From positions 18,130 to 82,129 of IMG/VR virus record IMGVR_UViG_3300008516_000190: 64,000 nucleotides of DNA; one strand, 5' to 3'. The notes under the pieces were generated by a model. It had not been told where the DNA came from. It did no database searches and saw nothing but the letters and a program-made list of their open reading frames with translations. Position 1 is the first letter of the stretch; every line of letters starts with the position of its first letter. Source of the DNA: a virus. Of the stretch, positions 14,995 to 21,754 are shown piece by piece. The position numbers were made by a program, and so were the translations under genes.

Positions 14995-15402
14995 ATGAAA
15001 AAGGAGAAAGAAGCAAGCGTATGGAGCGGCATTATTATTTGGATCGGCGTAGGTGCTTTGTTGGCCATAGGGCTGTGTATGTTTCACAATCACGAGCTCA
15101 TGACGTGGTATATTAAAGTTGCGCTGTATGCGGCTTTTATGTATTGTATGATGAAGGTCGGCGGTCACGCTTACAAAATAGTGTATAGCTGGCGCATCAG
15201 GTATCCTAAACATTGGGAAGAGCGCATAATGATGCGTATATCTAAAAAGATTAAAAAGGCCACCGAACAAATAGTTTTGGCCAGACATTATCAGGAAGAA
15301 AACTATAAAAAAACTGATGCATACAAAAAAAGATTTGATCCATTCAATATGGATTTGAATAAAATAATGGAAAAGGGTAAACAAGATGGAAATGTACTTT
15401 AG
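14995..15402 (+). CDS. Two-helix membrane protein after yejE, 135 aa
   Basis: I chose the ATG at 14995 because AGGAGAAGGGG sits just upstream; an in-frame ATG at 14935 lies inside yejE. Two transmembrane helices span about residues 13-30 and 42-56. A long cytoplasmic, lysine-rich tail follows, probably helical. It is the third small membrane protein associated with the transporter genes. Function unknown. Confidence 0.65.
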   Translation: MKKEKEASVWSGIIIWIGVGALLAIGLCMFHNHELMTWYIKVALYAAFMYCMMKVGGHAYKIVYSWRIRYPKHWEERIMMRISKKIKKATEQIVLARHYQEENYKKTDAYKKRFDPFNMDLNKIMEKGKQDGNVL

Positions 15403-15985
15403 TGTTGACGTAGAAGCAGACGGTCCCATACCTGGTCCTAACTCTATGTTGAGCATTGCGGCCGCGGCATTTGACCGTGAAGGAAACATGGTAGGAACAT
15501 TTGAAGCTAATCTCAAGGAACTTCCGGATGCAGAGCAGGATCCTAATACCATGAAGTTCTGGAGTCGCAACAAAGAGGCGTGGGATGAATGCCGAAAGAA
15601 TCCCGGAGATCCGGAAGAAGTAATGAAACGGTTTCACAAGTGGGTCACTGCAACCGCTTTGAAGTTTAACTGCAAACCCGTGCTCGTTGCTTTTCCCGCA
15701 GGTTTTGATTTCACTTTTGTATACTGGTATCTCATAAGATTCATGAAGCATTCGCCATTTTCGTTTTCTGCGCTGGACATGAAAACTTTTGCAATGTTTT
15801 TGATAAATTGCGAGTACCGAAAAGTAACAAAAGCCAGGATGCCAGGCCGGTGGATGAATACGGCACACAAGCACACTCACAAGGCTATTGATGATGCTAT
15901 TGAACAAGGACACATATTCATAAACATGATACGCGAATACAGGTCCTTTATCAGTATGCTTTCTAATCCTGAAACTATGCCATGA
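15386..15985 (+). CDS. DEDDh 3'-5' exonuclease (RNase T/oligoribonuclease-like)
   Basis: Exo I motif D8-x-E10, Exo II D108 in A-G-F-D-F-T-F-V, Exo III H165-x4-D170 in H-K-A-I-D-D-A, the DEDDh arrangement. At 199 aa it is a single-domain exonuclease, in the size range of RNase T and oligoribonuclease and like stand-alone phage exoribonucleases. The substrate could be short RNA or single-stranded DNA ends; the sequence does not decide. It overlaps the preceding gene by 17 bases and its stop overlaps the next start (ATGATAA), so it is co-translated with the AKxLL/Cys4 cluster. Confidence 0.8.
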   Translation: MEMYFSVDVEADGPIPGPNSMLSIAAAAFDREGNMVGTFEANLKELPDAEQDPNTMKFWSRNKEAWDECRKNPGDPEEVMKRFHKWVTATALKFNCKPVLVAFPAGFDFTFVYWYLIRFMKHSPFSFSALDMKTFAMFLINCEYRKVTKARMPGRWMNTAHKHTHKAIDDAIEQGHIFINMIREYRSFISMLSNPETMP

Positions 15986-16185
15986 TAAGCAAGAGCGTTG
16001 TAGCTAAAAAATTATTGTTGGACAAAAACTGTTGCAAGTGCCTTTACGGATACCGACGTCTTCATCCAAAAACACATAAATACCAATACTTATGCATGTT
16101 GCGTTCGCGGCAGAGTGGTGTAGACGAAAATATTTCCAATGATTATACATGTCGGGACTTTTACCGCGGTTATAAAACGAAATGA
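15982..16185 (+). CDS. AKxLL/Cys4 small protein, 67 aa
   Basis: The ATG overlaps the exonuclease stop. Begins M-I-S-K-S-V-V-A-K-K-L-L-L-D-K, then C-C-K-C, L-C-M-L and C-R-D-F-Y. First of four consecutive genes with the same plan. A zinc-binding fold is likely from the four spaced cysteines (inference). Confidence 0.7.
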   Translation: MISKSVVAKKLLLDKNCCKCLYGYRRLHPKTHKYQYLCMLRSRQSGVDENISNDYTCRDFYRGYKTK

Positions 16186-16409
16186 GAGATAGATTTACAA
16201 AAGAGTGCGCAAAAAAATTATTATTAGGTAAAACATGTCAGAGGTGCATACATTTTTATCATTTAGATGCATACGGCAATAATATAGGGCATTATTGCGC
16301 GCACCCGCTTTGGAGTAACAATAAAAATCATGACTTTATTGGTAAAGTTTGTAAAATAAATGTCATGGGAACATGTGATTTTTGGGAAGGTTCAAAACGT
16401 ATAGTATGA
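16182..16409 (+). CDS. AKxLL/Cys4 small protein, 75 aa
   Basis: ATGA overlap with the previous stop. Residues 9-16 read C-A-K-K-L-L-L-G, followed by C-Q-R-C, Y-C-A-H-P and C-D-F-W. The AKKLLL core is identical to its neighbours at 15982 and 16406, while the part between cysteines differs, so the N-terminal motif is more conserved than the zinc-site region. Confidence 0.7.
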   Translation: MRDRFTKECAKKLLLGKTCQRCIHFYHLDAYGNNIGHYCAHPLWSNNKNHDFIGKVCKINVMGTCDFWEGSKRIV

Positions 16410-16714
16410 AAAAAGCGAACGTCGCCAAAAAACTGCTATTAGATAAAGGATGTATAAATTGCCTCTATTGTATAAAGGGCTCTTTTGAATATAAAGACTG
16501 GTATTGTCGACTTGAAGAAAGAAACACATTTTTACACGACAGCGGAATGTGTGATGTCCCAAAAGAACTGTTTTGTGAAGATTACTATCCTCATGTGAAT
16601 GACGCCCATAAGCGTGATGACTTCTGGCAACATGTGGAACGTACGCATAAAAAATACATATCTCTTATGCGGAAAAAACATAATGGCAAACTGGACACGC
16701 AAGAAAAAAGCTAA
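16406..16714 (+). CDS. AKxLL/Cys4 protein with basic C-terminal extension, 102 aa
   Basis: The ATG at 16406 overlaps the previous stop (ATGA) and is preferred to a TTG at 16382. Begins M-K-K-A-N-V-A-K-K-L-L-L-D-K, then C-I-N-C, Y-C-R-L and C-E-D-Y-Y. The last 35 residues are His/Lys-rich and have no match in the shorter relatives. Confidence 0.7.
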   Translation: MKKANVAKKLLLDKGCINCLYCIKGSFEYKDWYCRLEERNTFLHDSGMCDVPKELFCEDYYPHVNDAHKRDDFWQHVERTHKKYISLMRKKHNGKLDTQEKS

Positions 16715-16892
16715 AATGCTTTTGATGAATAAAACATGCTTGACGTGTCGTTGGCGTGTGAATATTCCAATTGGCACCACTTCTAAGTGTATTAACTTAA
16801 ACGTGTATCGATCACCAAAGATACCCACCTGCGCGCAGTGGAAACCCGTCATTTCTTCTGGCCGATCGGCCTTTACAGGACGAGCAATATAG
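16683..16892 (+). CDS. AKxLL/Cys4 small protein, 69 aa
   Basis: I chose the ATG at 16683, which places the motif K-K-K-A-K-M-L-L-M-N-K at the N-terminus as in its relatives; a longer frame back to 16599 exists. C-L-T-C, K-C-I-N and C-A-Q-W follow. It ends just before the promoter of the CCA-adding enzyme gene, whose -35 lies inside its last codons. Confidence 0.65.
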   Translation: MANWTRKKKAKMLLMNKTCLTCRWRVNIPIGTTSKCINLNVYRSPKIPTCAQWKPVISSGRSAFTGRAI

Positions 16893-16900
16893 GTTATAAT
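16872..16900 (+). promoter_or_regulatory. Sigma70-type promoter; likely leaderless transcript
   Basis: TTTACA (16872-16877), 17 bases, TATAAT (16895-16900). The expected +1, seven bases on, is the A of the ATG at 16907. There is no Shine-Dalgarno site. This is the best promoter match in the window together with 1283. Confidence 0.65.
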
Positions 16901-16906
16901 ATAAAC

Positions 16907-18220
16907 ATGAAAGACAAAGCACTAAACATCGTCAAAAAACTTCAAGACAATGGCTATGATGCTGTATATGCCGGCGGTTCTGTCCGCGATATGCTTCTCG
17001 GCCACAAGCCTCATGATTATGACATCGCCACCAATGCTCTTCCGGAAAAGGTTGAGGAGCTTTTTGACCTCACCCTTCCCATCGGTAAAACTTTCGGTGT
17101 TGTTGTGGTTATGATGGACGGCGACCCTTTTGAGGTGGCCACCTTCAGAACCGACGGTGAGTATTTGGACGGCCGTCACCCTTCTAAAGTAACCTATGCT
17201 ACCATTCAAGAGGATGCCGAGCGCAGGGACTTTACTATCAACGCCATGTTTTATGATCCTATCGAAGACCATTTCATCGATCTGGTTGACGGCAAGAAAG
17301 ACCTGGAAAACAAAAACTTAAGGTTTGTCGGCGACTCTCAAAAAAGAATCGATGAGGATAAGTTGAGAATGCTACGGGCCGTTAGGTTCGCAGTTCGTTT
17401 TGATATGAAGATTGAAGACGAGTCTTTTCAGGCTATCGTCCGCAACTCTCATAAAATCCATGAGGTTTCTAACGAGAGGATCCAGGATGAGTTGTCCAAG
17501 CTGTTCAGGCTTGGTGAATCTACAAGAGCGTTGGATCTCCTATGGTCTTCTGGTCTTCTTAAACAAGTTCTTCCGGAAGTCGCAAACATGAAGGGCTGTC
17601 CACAAGAACCCAAGTGGCATCCAGAGGGTGATGTTTTTGAGCATACCAAGATTGTAATGGACCTTCTTTTCGAGGAGAACGAGGACCTCAAAGACGAGAC
17701 CATTTGGGCGACTCTGCTTCATGACATCGGGAAGCCTCCGGTGACTGTCTATGAGAACGGCAGAGTCAGAAGTCGCGCTCATGAGTTTGTTGGGGCTGAC
17801 ATGGCCAAAGAGCGGCTCAAAGAGCTTAAGTTTTCAACCAAGTTCATTGAGTTGGTATATAATTTGATTCATGACCATATGCGCATTAAGAAAGCAACCA
17901 AGATGCGTACCGCTAAACTCAAGAGAATGCTCGCTCAGCCTTATTTGGTTGAGTTGATGCAACTATGTCGTGCCGATTCTCTTTCTTCTACCAAGATGAT
18001 TGAGTGGTACGATTATATTAACGAGAAACTCGACACTTTTGAGCCCGAAGAGATTAAGCCTCCACGACTAATCGACGGTCATGATTTGATCGAACTCGGT
18101 CTTGAACCAGGGCCTATCTTCCGGGAGCTTTTGGAAGATGTAACCGACAAGCAACTCGAAGATGTTCTGAAAAGCAAGGAAGATGCTATCAGATATATCA
18201 AAGAGAAGATTGACAACTAA
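16907..18220 (+). CDS. cca: CCA tRNA nucleotidyltransferase with HD domain
   Basis: I start at the ATG 16907, giving 437 aa; a frame extension back to 16838 would place the promoter inside the gene. N-terminal catalytic motif A-G-G-S-V-R-D with D-Y-D (residues near 20-40), E-R-R-D-F-T-I-N-A-M near 106, R-A-V-R-F near 155, and an HD-domain L-L-H-D-I-G-K-P near 264. This is the bacterial class II CCA-adding enzyme layout. It adds or repairs the CCA end of tRNAs, which helps phages whose own tRNA genes lack CCA or whose host tRNAs are attacked by defence nucleases (inference). Base use differs visibly from its neighbours: the codons are more GC- and T-ending, which may mean later acquisition. 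Confidence 0.92.
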   Translation: MKDKALNIVKKLQDNGYDAVYAGGSVRDMLLGHKPHDYDIATNALPEKVEELFDLTLPIGKTFGVVVVMMDGDPFEVATFRTDGEYLDGRHPSKVTYATIQEDAERRDFTINAMFYDPIEDHFIDLVDGKKDLENKNLRFVGDSQKRIDEDKLRMLRAVRFAVRFDMKIEDESFQAIVRNSHKIHEVSNERIQDELSKLFRLGESTRALDLLWSSGLLKQVLPEVANMKGCPQEPKWHPEGDVFEHTKIVMDLLFEENEDLKDETIWATLLHDIGKPPVTVYENGRVRSRAHEFVGADMAKERLKELKFSTKFIELVYNLIHDHMRIKKATKMRTAKLKRMLAQPYLVELMQLCRADSLSSTKMIEWYDYINEKLDTFEPEEIKPPRLIDGHDLIELGLEPGPIFRELLEDVTDKQLEDVLKSKEDAIRYIKEKIDN

Positions 18221-18252
18221 GGCAGCTCCTTAGGGAGCTGTCTTTTTTTTTT
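18221..18252 (+). terminator. Intrinsic terminator after cca
   Basis: Stem GGCAGCTCC / GGAGCTGTC (18221-18229 and 18234-18242, one G-T pair), loop TTAG, followed by ten T bases. It starts at the base after the cca stop codon. Confidence 0.9.
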
Positions 18253-18260
18253 GTCATGAC

Positions 18261-18269
18261 ATATATAAT
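18261..18269 (+). promoter_or_regulatory. Candidate phage promoter (CATATATAAT-type)
   Basis: ATATATAAT directly after the terminator and 3 bases before the ATG at 18273, or 12 before the ATG at 18282. No good -35 box. It resembles the AAAGCATATATA sites at 20459, 21755 and 23610. Confidence 0.4.
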
Positions 18270-18272
18270 AGC

Positions 18273-18824
18273 ATGAGATACATGTATAAAAAGATTATAT
18301 ACGTAGATATGGATGATGTTCTGGCAGACATGATCGTGGGCATCGTCGATGGATACAACGAATTAATGGGCACTAATCGGCGCCCGGAAGAAATATATCA
18401 ATGGGAATTTTATAGATGCTTCGGTCATAACGACGAAGAGGGTTTTGAGATTCTTACTAAAATATTCTCTAAAAAGGGCTTTTGGTTCAATCTCGAGCCA
18501 AAACCAGATGCCGCGGAAGTATTAAAACTGCTCAACGAAAAATATCAAGTATATGTTTGTACCGCCCCGTTTCCATGCAAAAACTGTATCCCCGAGAAAA
18601 TACAGTGGCTGAATAAATACTTTCCTTTTATCAAAAATGAACAAATGATATTCATTACCGACAAGTGGCGATTAAAAGGAAACTACATGATTGATGATAG
18701 ACCTTTGTGTTTGCGCCGCTTTTCGGGAACAGGGATACTCTTTAGAACCCCCGCCAACCGTAATTACAACGCCTTCGAACACACATTTGAAAACTGGAAT
18801 CAAATAAAAGACTTCCTCATCTAA
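18273..18824 (+). CDS. 5'(3')-deoxyribonucleotidase (HAD family)
   Basis: The D-M-D-D-V-L-A-D motif near the N-terminus is the HAD motif I of NT5C-type deoxyribonucleotidases; the later C-T-A-P-F supplies the motif II Thr, and D-K-W-R-L-K-G with D-D-R gives motifs III and IV. 183 aa is the usual size. The enzyme removes phosphate from dNMPs and would adjust nucleotide pools, alongside the Nudix protein. The start may be the ATG at 18273 or at 18282; no ribosome-binding site is visible for either, so a leaderless start is possible. Confidence 0.85.
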   Translation: MRYMYKKIIYVDMDDVLADMIVGIVDGYNELMGTNRRPEEIYQWEFYRCFGHNDEEGFEILTKIFSKKGFWFNLEPKPDAAEVLKLLNEKYQVYVCTAPFPCKNCIPEKIQWLNKYFPFIKNEQMIFITDKWRLKGNYMIDDRPLCLRRFSGTGILFRTPANRNYNAFEHTFENWNQIKDFLI

Positions 18825-18834
18825 AGATAACCTT

Positions 18835-19191
18835 GTGATGAAAAGAAAACCAATAAACTACAAAGATTTCGACGAAGAAGATACAGCGCTCACCATAGAC
18901 GACAAAAGAGAGCAGCATGTCCTTGCTATCATTTCGCACAAGGAACGCGTCGCTCTTACGGAACCAGGAGCACAGGGCCTTCCTTATATGAAGCGATCAA
19001 TAGGGCTGGCTGCTCAAATGCTTGGCCTTCCTGACGCACAAAAAATAAGTGTCACTGTCGATACAGACTACTCTCCTGTTAAGTATAATATTGAGAATAA
19101 GCGCGACAAGATAAAGTATCTGTATGAAAATGGTCGTGCGATGTGGAAGCGCGCTTATATTGTAACTTTTTTAAAGTTTTATAAAGACTAA
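18835..19191 (+). CDS. Hypothetical protein, 118 aa
   Basis: GTG at 18835 with an ATG one codon on at 18838; no clear ribosome-binding site. Charged N-terminus with acidic D-F-D-E-E-D, then an alternating stretch. No recognised motif. It lies just downstream of the deoxyribonucleotidase. Confidence 0.55.
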   Translation: MMKRKPINYKDFDEEDTALTIDDKREQHVLAIISHKERVALTEPGAQGLPYMKRSIGLAAQMLGLPDAQKISVTVDTDYSPVKYNIENKRDKIKYLYENGRAMWKRAYIVTFLKFYKD

Positions 19192-19249
19192 TACTTCTTT
19201 CCAATAAAGATAAATGAAATAACACCAAGTCGACAATTAGGAGTGTACA

Positions 19250-19696
19250 ATGAGCGTGGAGAAAGCATATCTGTTGAACTTTGGTGCCCTCTTGTCCGAT
19301 GGGATAATAAAGGCAATAAAGAAAGACCACGAAATATCTAATGTTGAACAGGTACACATTAGAGCCTCTCTCAATCTCAAGAAGCACAGCACTTATATAC
19401 AAGTACATGACATCGTAGAAAAAAATAAGGATTATTTCTGCTCCGGTGTTCCTGTTGTGGTCAATCTGCCGGGTTTACCAGTTTATGTGGCTCATCTGTT
19501 AACTGAAATCAGCGCGCTTACGTCCAAGTTGCCTGTCATAGTTGAGTGTGTAAAAGACTATGACTCGGACGGCATATTTAGCGATTTCAAATACAAGAGG
19601 CTTTACGATCTTGACAGAGAAAGAAGTTGGAGCAGAGAGAACTACAAAAGAAATCCTCAGGCTCGCTACGATGACGAGAAAGATAGTAAACAATAA
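19250..19696 (+). CDS. Csx15-like protein (tentative), possible cyclic-oligonucleotide-binding fold
   Basis: AGGAG lies about 7 bases before the ATG. Seen: L-L-N-F near the N-terminus, a helix, then V-V-V-N-L-P-G-L-P near residue 70, followed by a helix H-L-L-T-E-I, a strand L-P-V-I-V-E-C and L-Y-D-L-D-R-E-R. From memory, the Csx15 family of CRISPR-associated proteins has the same order: L-N-F at the start, a central N-x-P-G-L, a helix with L-x-E-L/I, a P-x-I strand and a terminal x-D-L-x-x-x-R. Csx15 belongs with type III CRISPR ancillary proteins, some of which break cyclic oligoadenylates. The similarity is by pattern only; the basic, Arg-rich C-terminal tail is extra. Other Rossmann-like small proteins remain possible. 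Confidence 0.45.
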   Translation: MSVEKAYLLNFGALLSDGIIKAIKKDHEISNVEQVHIRASLNLKKHSTYIQVHDIVEKNKDYFCSGVPVVVNLPGLPVYVAHLLTEISALTSKLPVIVECVKDYDSDGIFSDFKYKRLYDLDRERSWSRENYKRNPQARYDDEKDSKQ

Positions 19697-19713
19697 TCTC
19701 CGAGATCACATTA

Positions 19714-20460
19714 ATGAAAATAAGCAAAATACTCAAAGCCGCGGCAATAGGTATCGTTGGCGCACACGCTATCAAAACATTTCACACTAAGCGATATACG
19801 GCTCCAGGTTACTCTATAAAACCGGCTGGAACAAGCGACTTCGCTCCAGCTGAACTCAACAAGCCCATTCCAAAGAAAAAACCAGGCGCCAACCCTTTGA
19901 CAGTAACGTTTGTTTATTCCGGCGACCACATGGGCACTATGATATTCAAGTGGGATTATTTGTGGATAACTCCCAAAGAAAAGTTGATATATACTCGCAA
20001 TGACATAATATCCTGGTTGAAAGACAGGATCCTATCCAACTCAGACAAAAAAAGCAAATATATAGTCATAAAAAAACTGGACGACAGAACTATAACTTTC
20101 GCTTTTGATCATAACACCTGGTTTAAAGATACTCTGAAAAATGCCAAGGCGACAATCGGTTATATCCCAAACAAAGTGTTTATTAAGTGGACAGTTCCGA
20201 TACCAGATTTGCCAATGACGAAATACTCCCGGGCTTTTCTCACCACTTTTCTCTGTAGGAATCTGAATACCTATTTCAGAAAGAACCGGTCAGCTATGAA
20301 GTTTCAAAAGTATTACAAGTGGCTCGATAAAGTCAATCCTGATTTCTTTCACTACAATGTTGATTGGTTCAAGTTAGAGTGGATTTTGACCCTCAAAAAC
20401 ACAGTAATACTTGGCACATTAGCCACGGCCTTCGGTGTCAAAAAAGCCCTCAAACCATAA
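19714..20460 (+). CDS. Hypothetical protein, membrane-associated, 248 aa
   Basis: Short hydrophobic stretch at residues 7-20 (L-K-A-A-A-I-G-I-V-G-A) and another near the C-terminus (about 226-242, T-V-I-L-G-T-L-A-T-A-F-G-V). Between them is a Lys/Trp/Tyr-rich domain of about 170 residues with proline-rich entry (K-P-I-P-K-K-K-P-G). No family recognised. Both termini could sit in the membrane. Confidence 0.6.
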   Translation: MKISKILKAAAIGIVGAHAIKTFHTKRYTAPGYSIKPAGTSDFAPAELNKPIPKKKPGANPLTVTFVYSGDHMGTMIFKWDYLWITPKEKLIYTRNDIISWLKDRILSNSDKKSKYIVIKKLDDRTITFAFDHNTWFKDTLKNAKATIGYIPNKVFIKWTVPIPDLPMTKYSRAFLTTFLCRNLNTYFRKNRSAMKFQKYYKWLDKVNPDFFHYNVDWFKLEWILTLKNTVILGTLATAFGVKKALKP

Positions 20461-20472
20461 AGCATATATAAC
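20459..20472 (+). promoter_or_regulatory. AAAGCATATATA-type candidate promoter
   Basis: AAAGCATATATAA begins at the stop codon of the previous gene and ends 4 bases before the GTG at 20476. The 12-mer AAAGCATATATA recurs exactly at 21755 and 23610, each just upstream of a gene. No -35 box at 17 bases. Confidence 0.5.
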
Positions 20473-20475
20473 TAT

Positions 20476-20805
20476 GTGAATAATATCGACCTCCTGCACA
20501 TTAAGGAAATAGCAATAGAAGCAGATAATTTTATTCGCCTTTTGTACCGTGGGCAGCACAGCCCTTACGCTCTTTTATACGAACAAGTACACGCGGCTAT
20601 AGACTTAAGTATTGGGAGAACGAGAATAGAAATACCTTTTATTGTTTTTGATAATCCTACCCAGAACGGCTCATATGAAAAATTTTCTGATATACATTTC
20701 ACCTATGATAGAACAAAAGACAGAACCGAAATGTTAAACGATCTAATAAATAGCACCAAAAAGGAAATTGAAAAATACAATGATTCAGAGCAAGCACAAG
20801 GGTAA
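20476..20805 (+). CDS. Hypothetical protein, 109 aa
   Basis: GTG start at 20476 directly after the promoter-like motif and without a Shine-Dalgarno site, so a leaderless transcript is possible. Central strands (R-I-E-I-P-F-I-V-F-D-N-P) and helical, charged ends. It overlaps the next gene by 26 bases. Function unknown. Confidence 0.55.
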   Translation: MNNIDLLHIKEIAIEADNFIRLLYRGQHSPYALLYEQVHAAIDLSIGRTRIEIPFIVFDNPTQNGSYEKFSDIHFTYDRTKDRTEMLNDLINSTKKEIEKYNDSEQAQG

Positions 20806-21274
20806 CGCCTTCGAGCGTCAGGTTTGCGGGATATTAAAAGAAAGATTTAATCAACCATTTAATCGTGTTCCTACGTCTGGCGCAATAGGAACAGCACAAA
20901 AAGATATACTCACCGAAGAAGCCAAGGGTATCTTAACCGGTGATATAATCTGCCCCAAGAACTTCAGATTTTCAGTTGAATGTAAATCTCGCAAAGAGTT
21001 TAGTCTTTGGGGTCTGCTTGGCGACGCCAAGGAAACAGAATGGCTTGATTGGTGGAAACAAGCTTGTGAAGATGCCCACAGAGCGAATAAACAGCCCATT
21101 GTAATAGTAAAATATAATAATAGAAAAATACTTGCCTTTATAGACGGAGAAAACGAAGCGATATTGTATAATGCCAGCGTTAGATTTGTCAAGTATGAAG
21201 ACTTTTTAGTGTGCCTGCTTGACAATATACTAAAATTTCCAAACGAATCTTTCTTCAAACAGCAGCAATCGTGA
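20780..21274 (+). CDS. PD-(D/E)XK nuclease, Holliday-junction-resolvase-like
   Basis: I use the ATG at 20780, which leaves the K-G-N-A-F-E-R motif near the N-terminus. Catalytic pattern: E12 (A-F-E-R), D55 (L-T-G-D-I), E67-x-K69 (V-E-C-K-S). This is the layout of small resolvase-type and VRR-NUC-like phage nucleases that act on branched DNA. 164 aa is a fitting size. It would resolve recombination or replication intermediates before packaging (inference). Confidence 0.75.
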   Translation: MIQSKHKGNAFERQVCGILKERFNQPFNRVPTSGAIGTAQKDILTEEAKGILTGDIICPKNFRFSVECKSRKEFSLWGLLGDAKETEWLDWWKQACEDAHRANKQPIVIVKYNNRKILAFIDGENEAILYNASVRFVKYEDFLVCLLDNILKFPNESFFKQQQS

Positions 21275-21371
21275 GCTATTGTATCACTAAGATAATCCTT
21301 GCTGACGATGACTGACAGTTAGGCGTCACCTTGCGGCCGGCGCTTGACGATCACATATAATTCAGTTTCTC

Positions 21372-21428
21372 CCCGCGCGAAGTGTTTTCCGGTGTTGTAT
21401 TAGATAACCCTCGCGCGGGTATTTTTTT
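21372..21428 (+). promoter_or_regulatory. GC-rich hairpin with T-run upstream of a short gene (attenuator or terminator)
   Basis: CCCGCGCGA (21372-21380) pairs with TCGCGCGGG (21411-21419), with a 30-base loop, followed by A and seven T bases (21422-21428). A TATAAT (21356-21361) lies just before it, so a transcript starting there would meet the hairpin at once. The 170-base region 21275-21444 otherwise holds no gene I can support. Confidence 0.6.
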
Positions 21429-21444
21429 GGCCAAAGATAATGTT

Positions 21445-21753
21445 ATGAAGTCAGCAACCATACCTGGAAACAAATGGGAAGACCCAAAAACATTTACAGT
21501 TGGTGAGGTATATTGGGGAGAAACCCAACGGCCAGCTGGTGGTTTGTTCGGTTCAGATATACTTATACAGATAACAGACGTCAAGGATGGAAGAATATAC
21601 TGGCGTGATATATTCCGAGGCACAACCGGCAGTTTTGTGTCGAAGCAATTCACCAGGTTGAGCAAATCGAGCCTTCTTGTGAGCACCAGTCAAGGAAAGA
21701 GAGATCTGCTTGTTAAGTTCTTTATTATGGATTTGTCATATCTGACCAAATGA
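21445..21753 (+). CDS. Hypothetical protein, 102 aa
   Basis: The frame is open from a GTG at 21382, but that start lies inside the GC-rich hairpin, so I choose the ATG at 21445; neither has a Shine-Dalgarno site. Beta-rich, with G-E-V-Y-W-G-E and D-I-L-I-Q-I-T-D-V-K-D-G-R-I-Y-W. The opposite-strand gene at 22465-22746 has a similar look, but I cannot show homology. Function unknown. Confidence 0.5.
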   Translation: MKSATIPGNKWEDPKTFTVGEVYWGETQRPAGGLFGSDILIQITDVKDGRIYWRDIFRGTTGSFVSKQFTRLSKSSLLVSTSQGKRDLLVKFFIMDLSYLTK

Positions 21754-21754
21754 C

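Noticed and set aside
21275-21381. Possible tRNA or structured RNA gene in the intergenic region
   Set aside because: I could not form a cloverleaf with proper T and anticodon arms; only the hairpin at 21372 is convincing.
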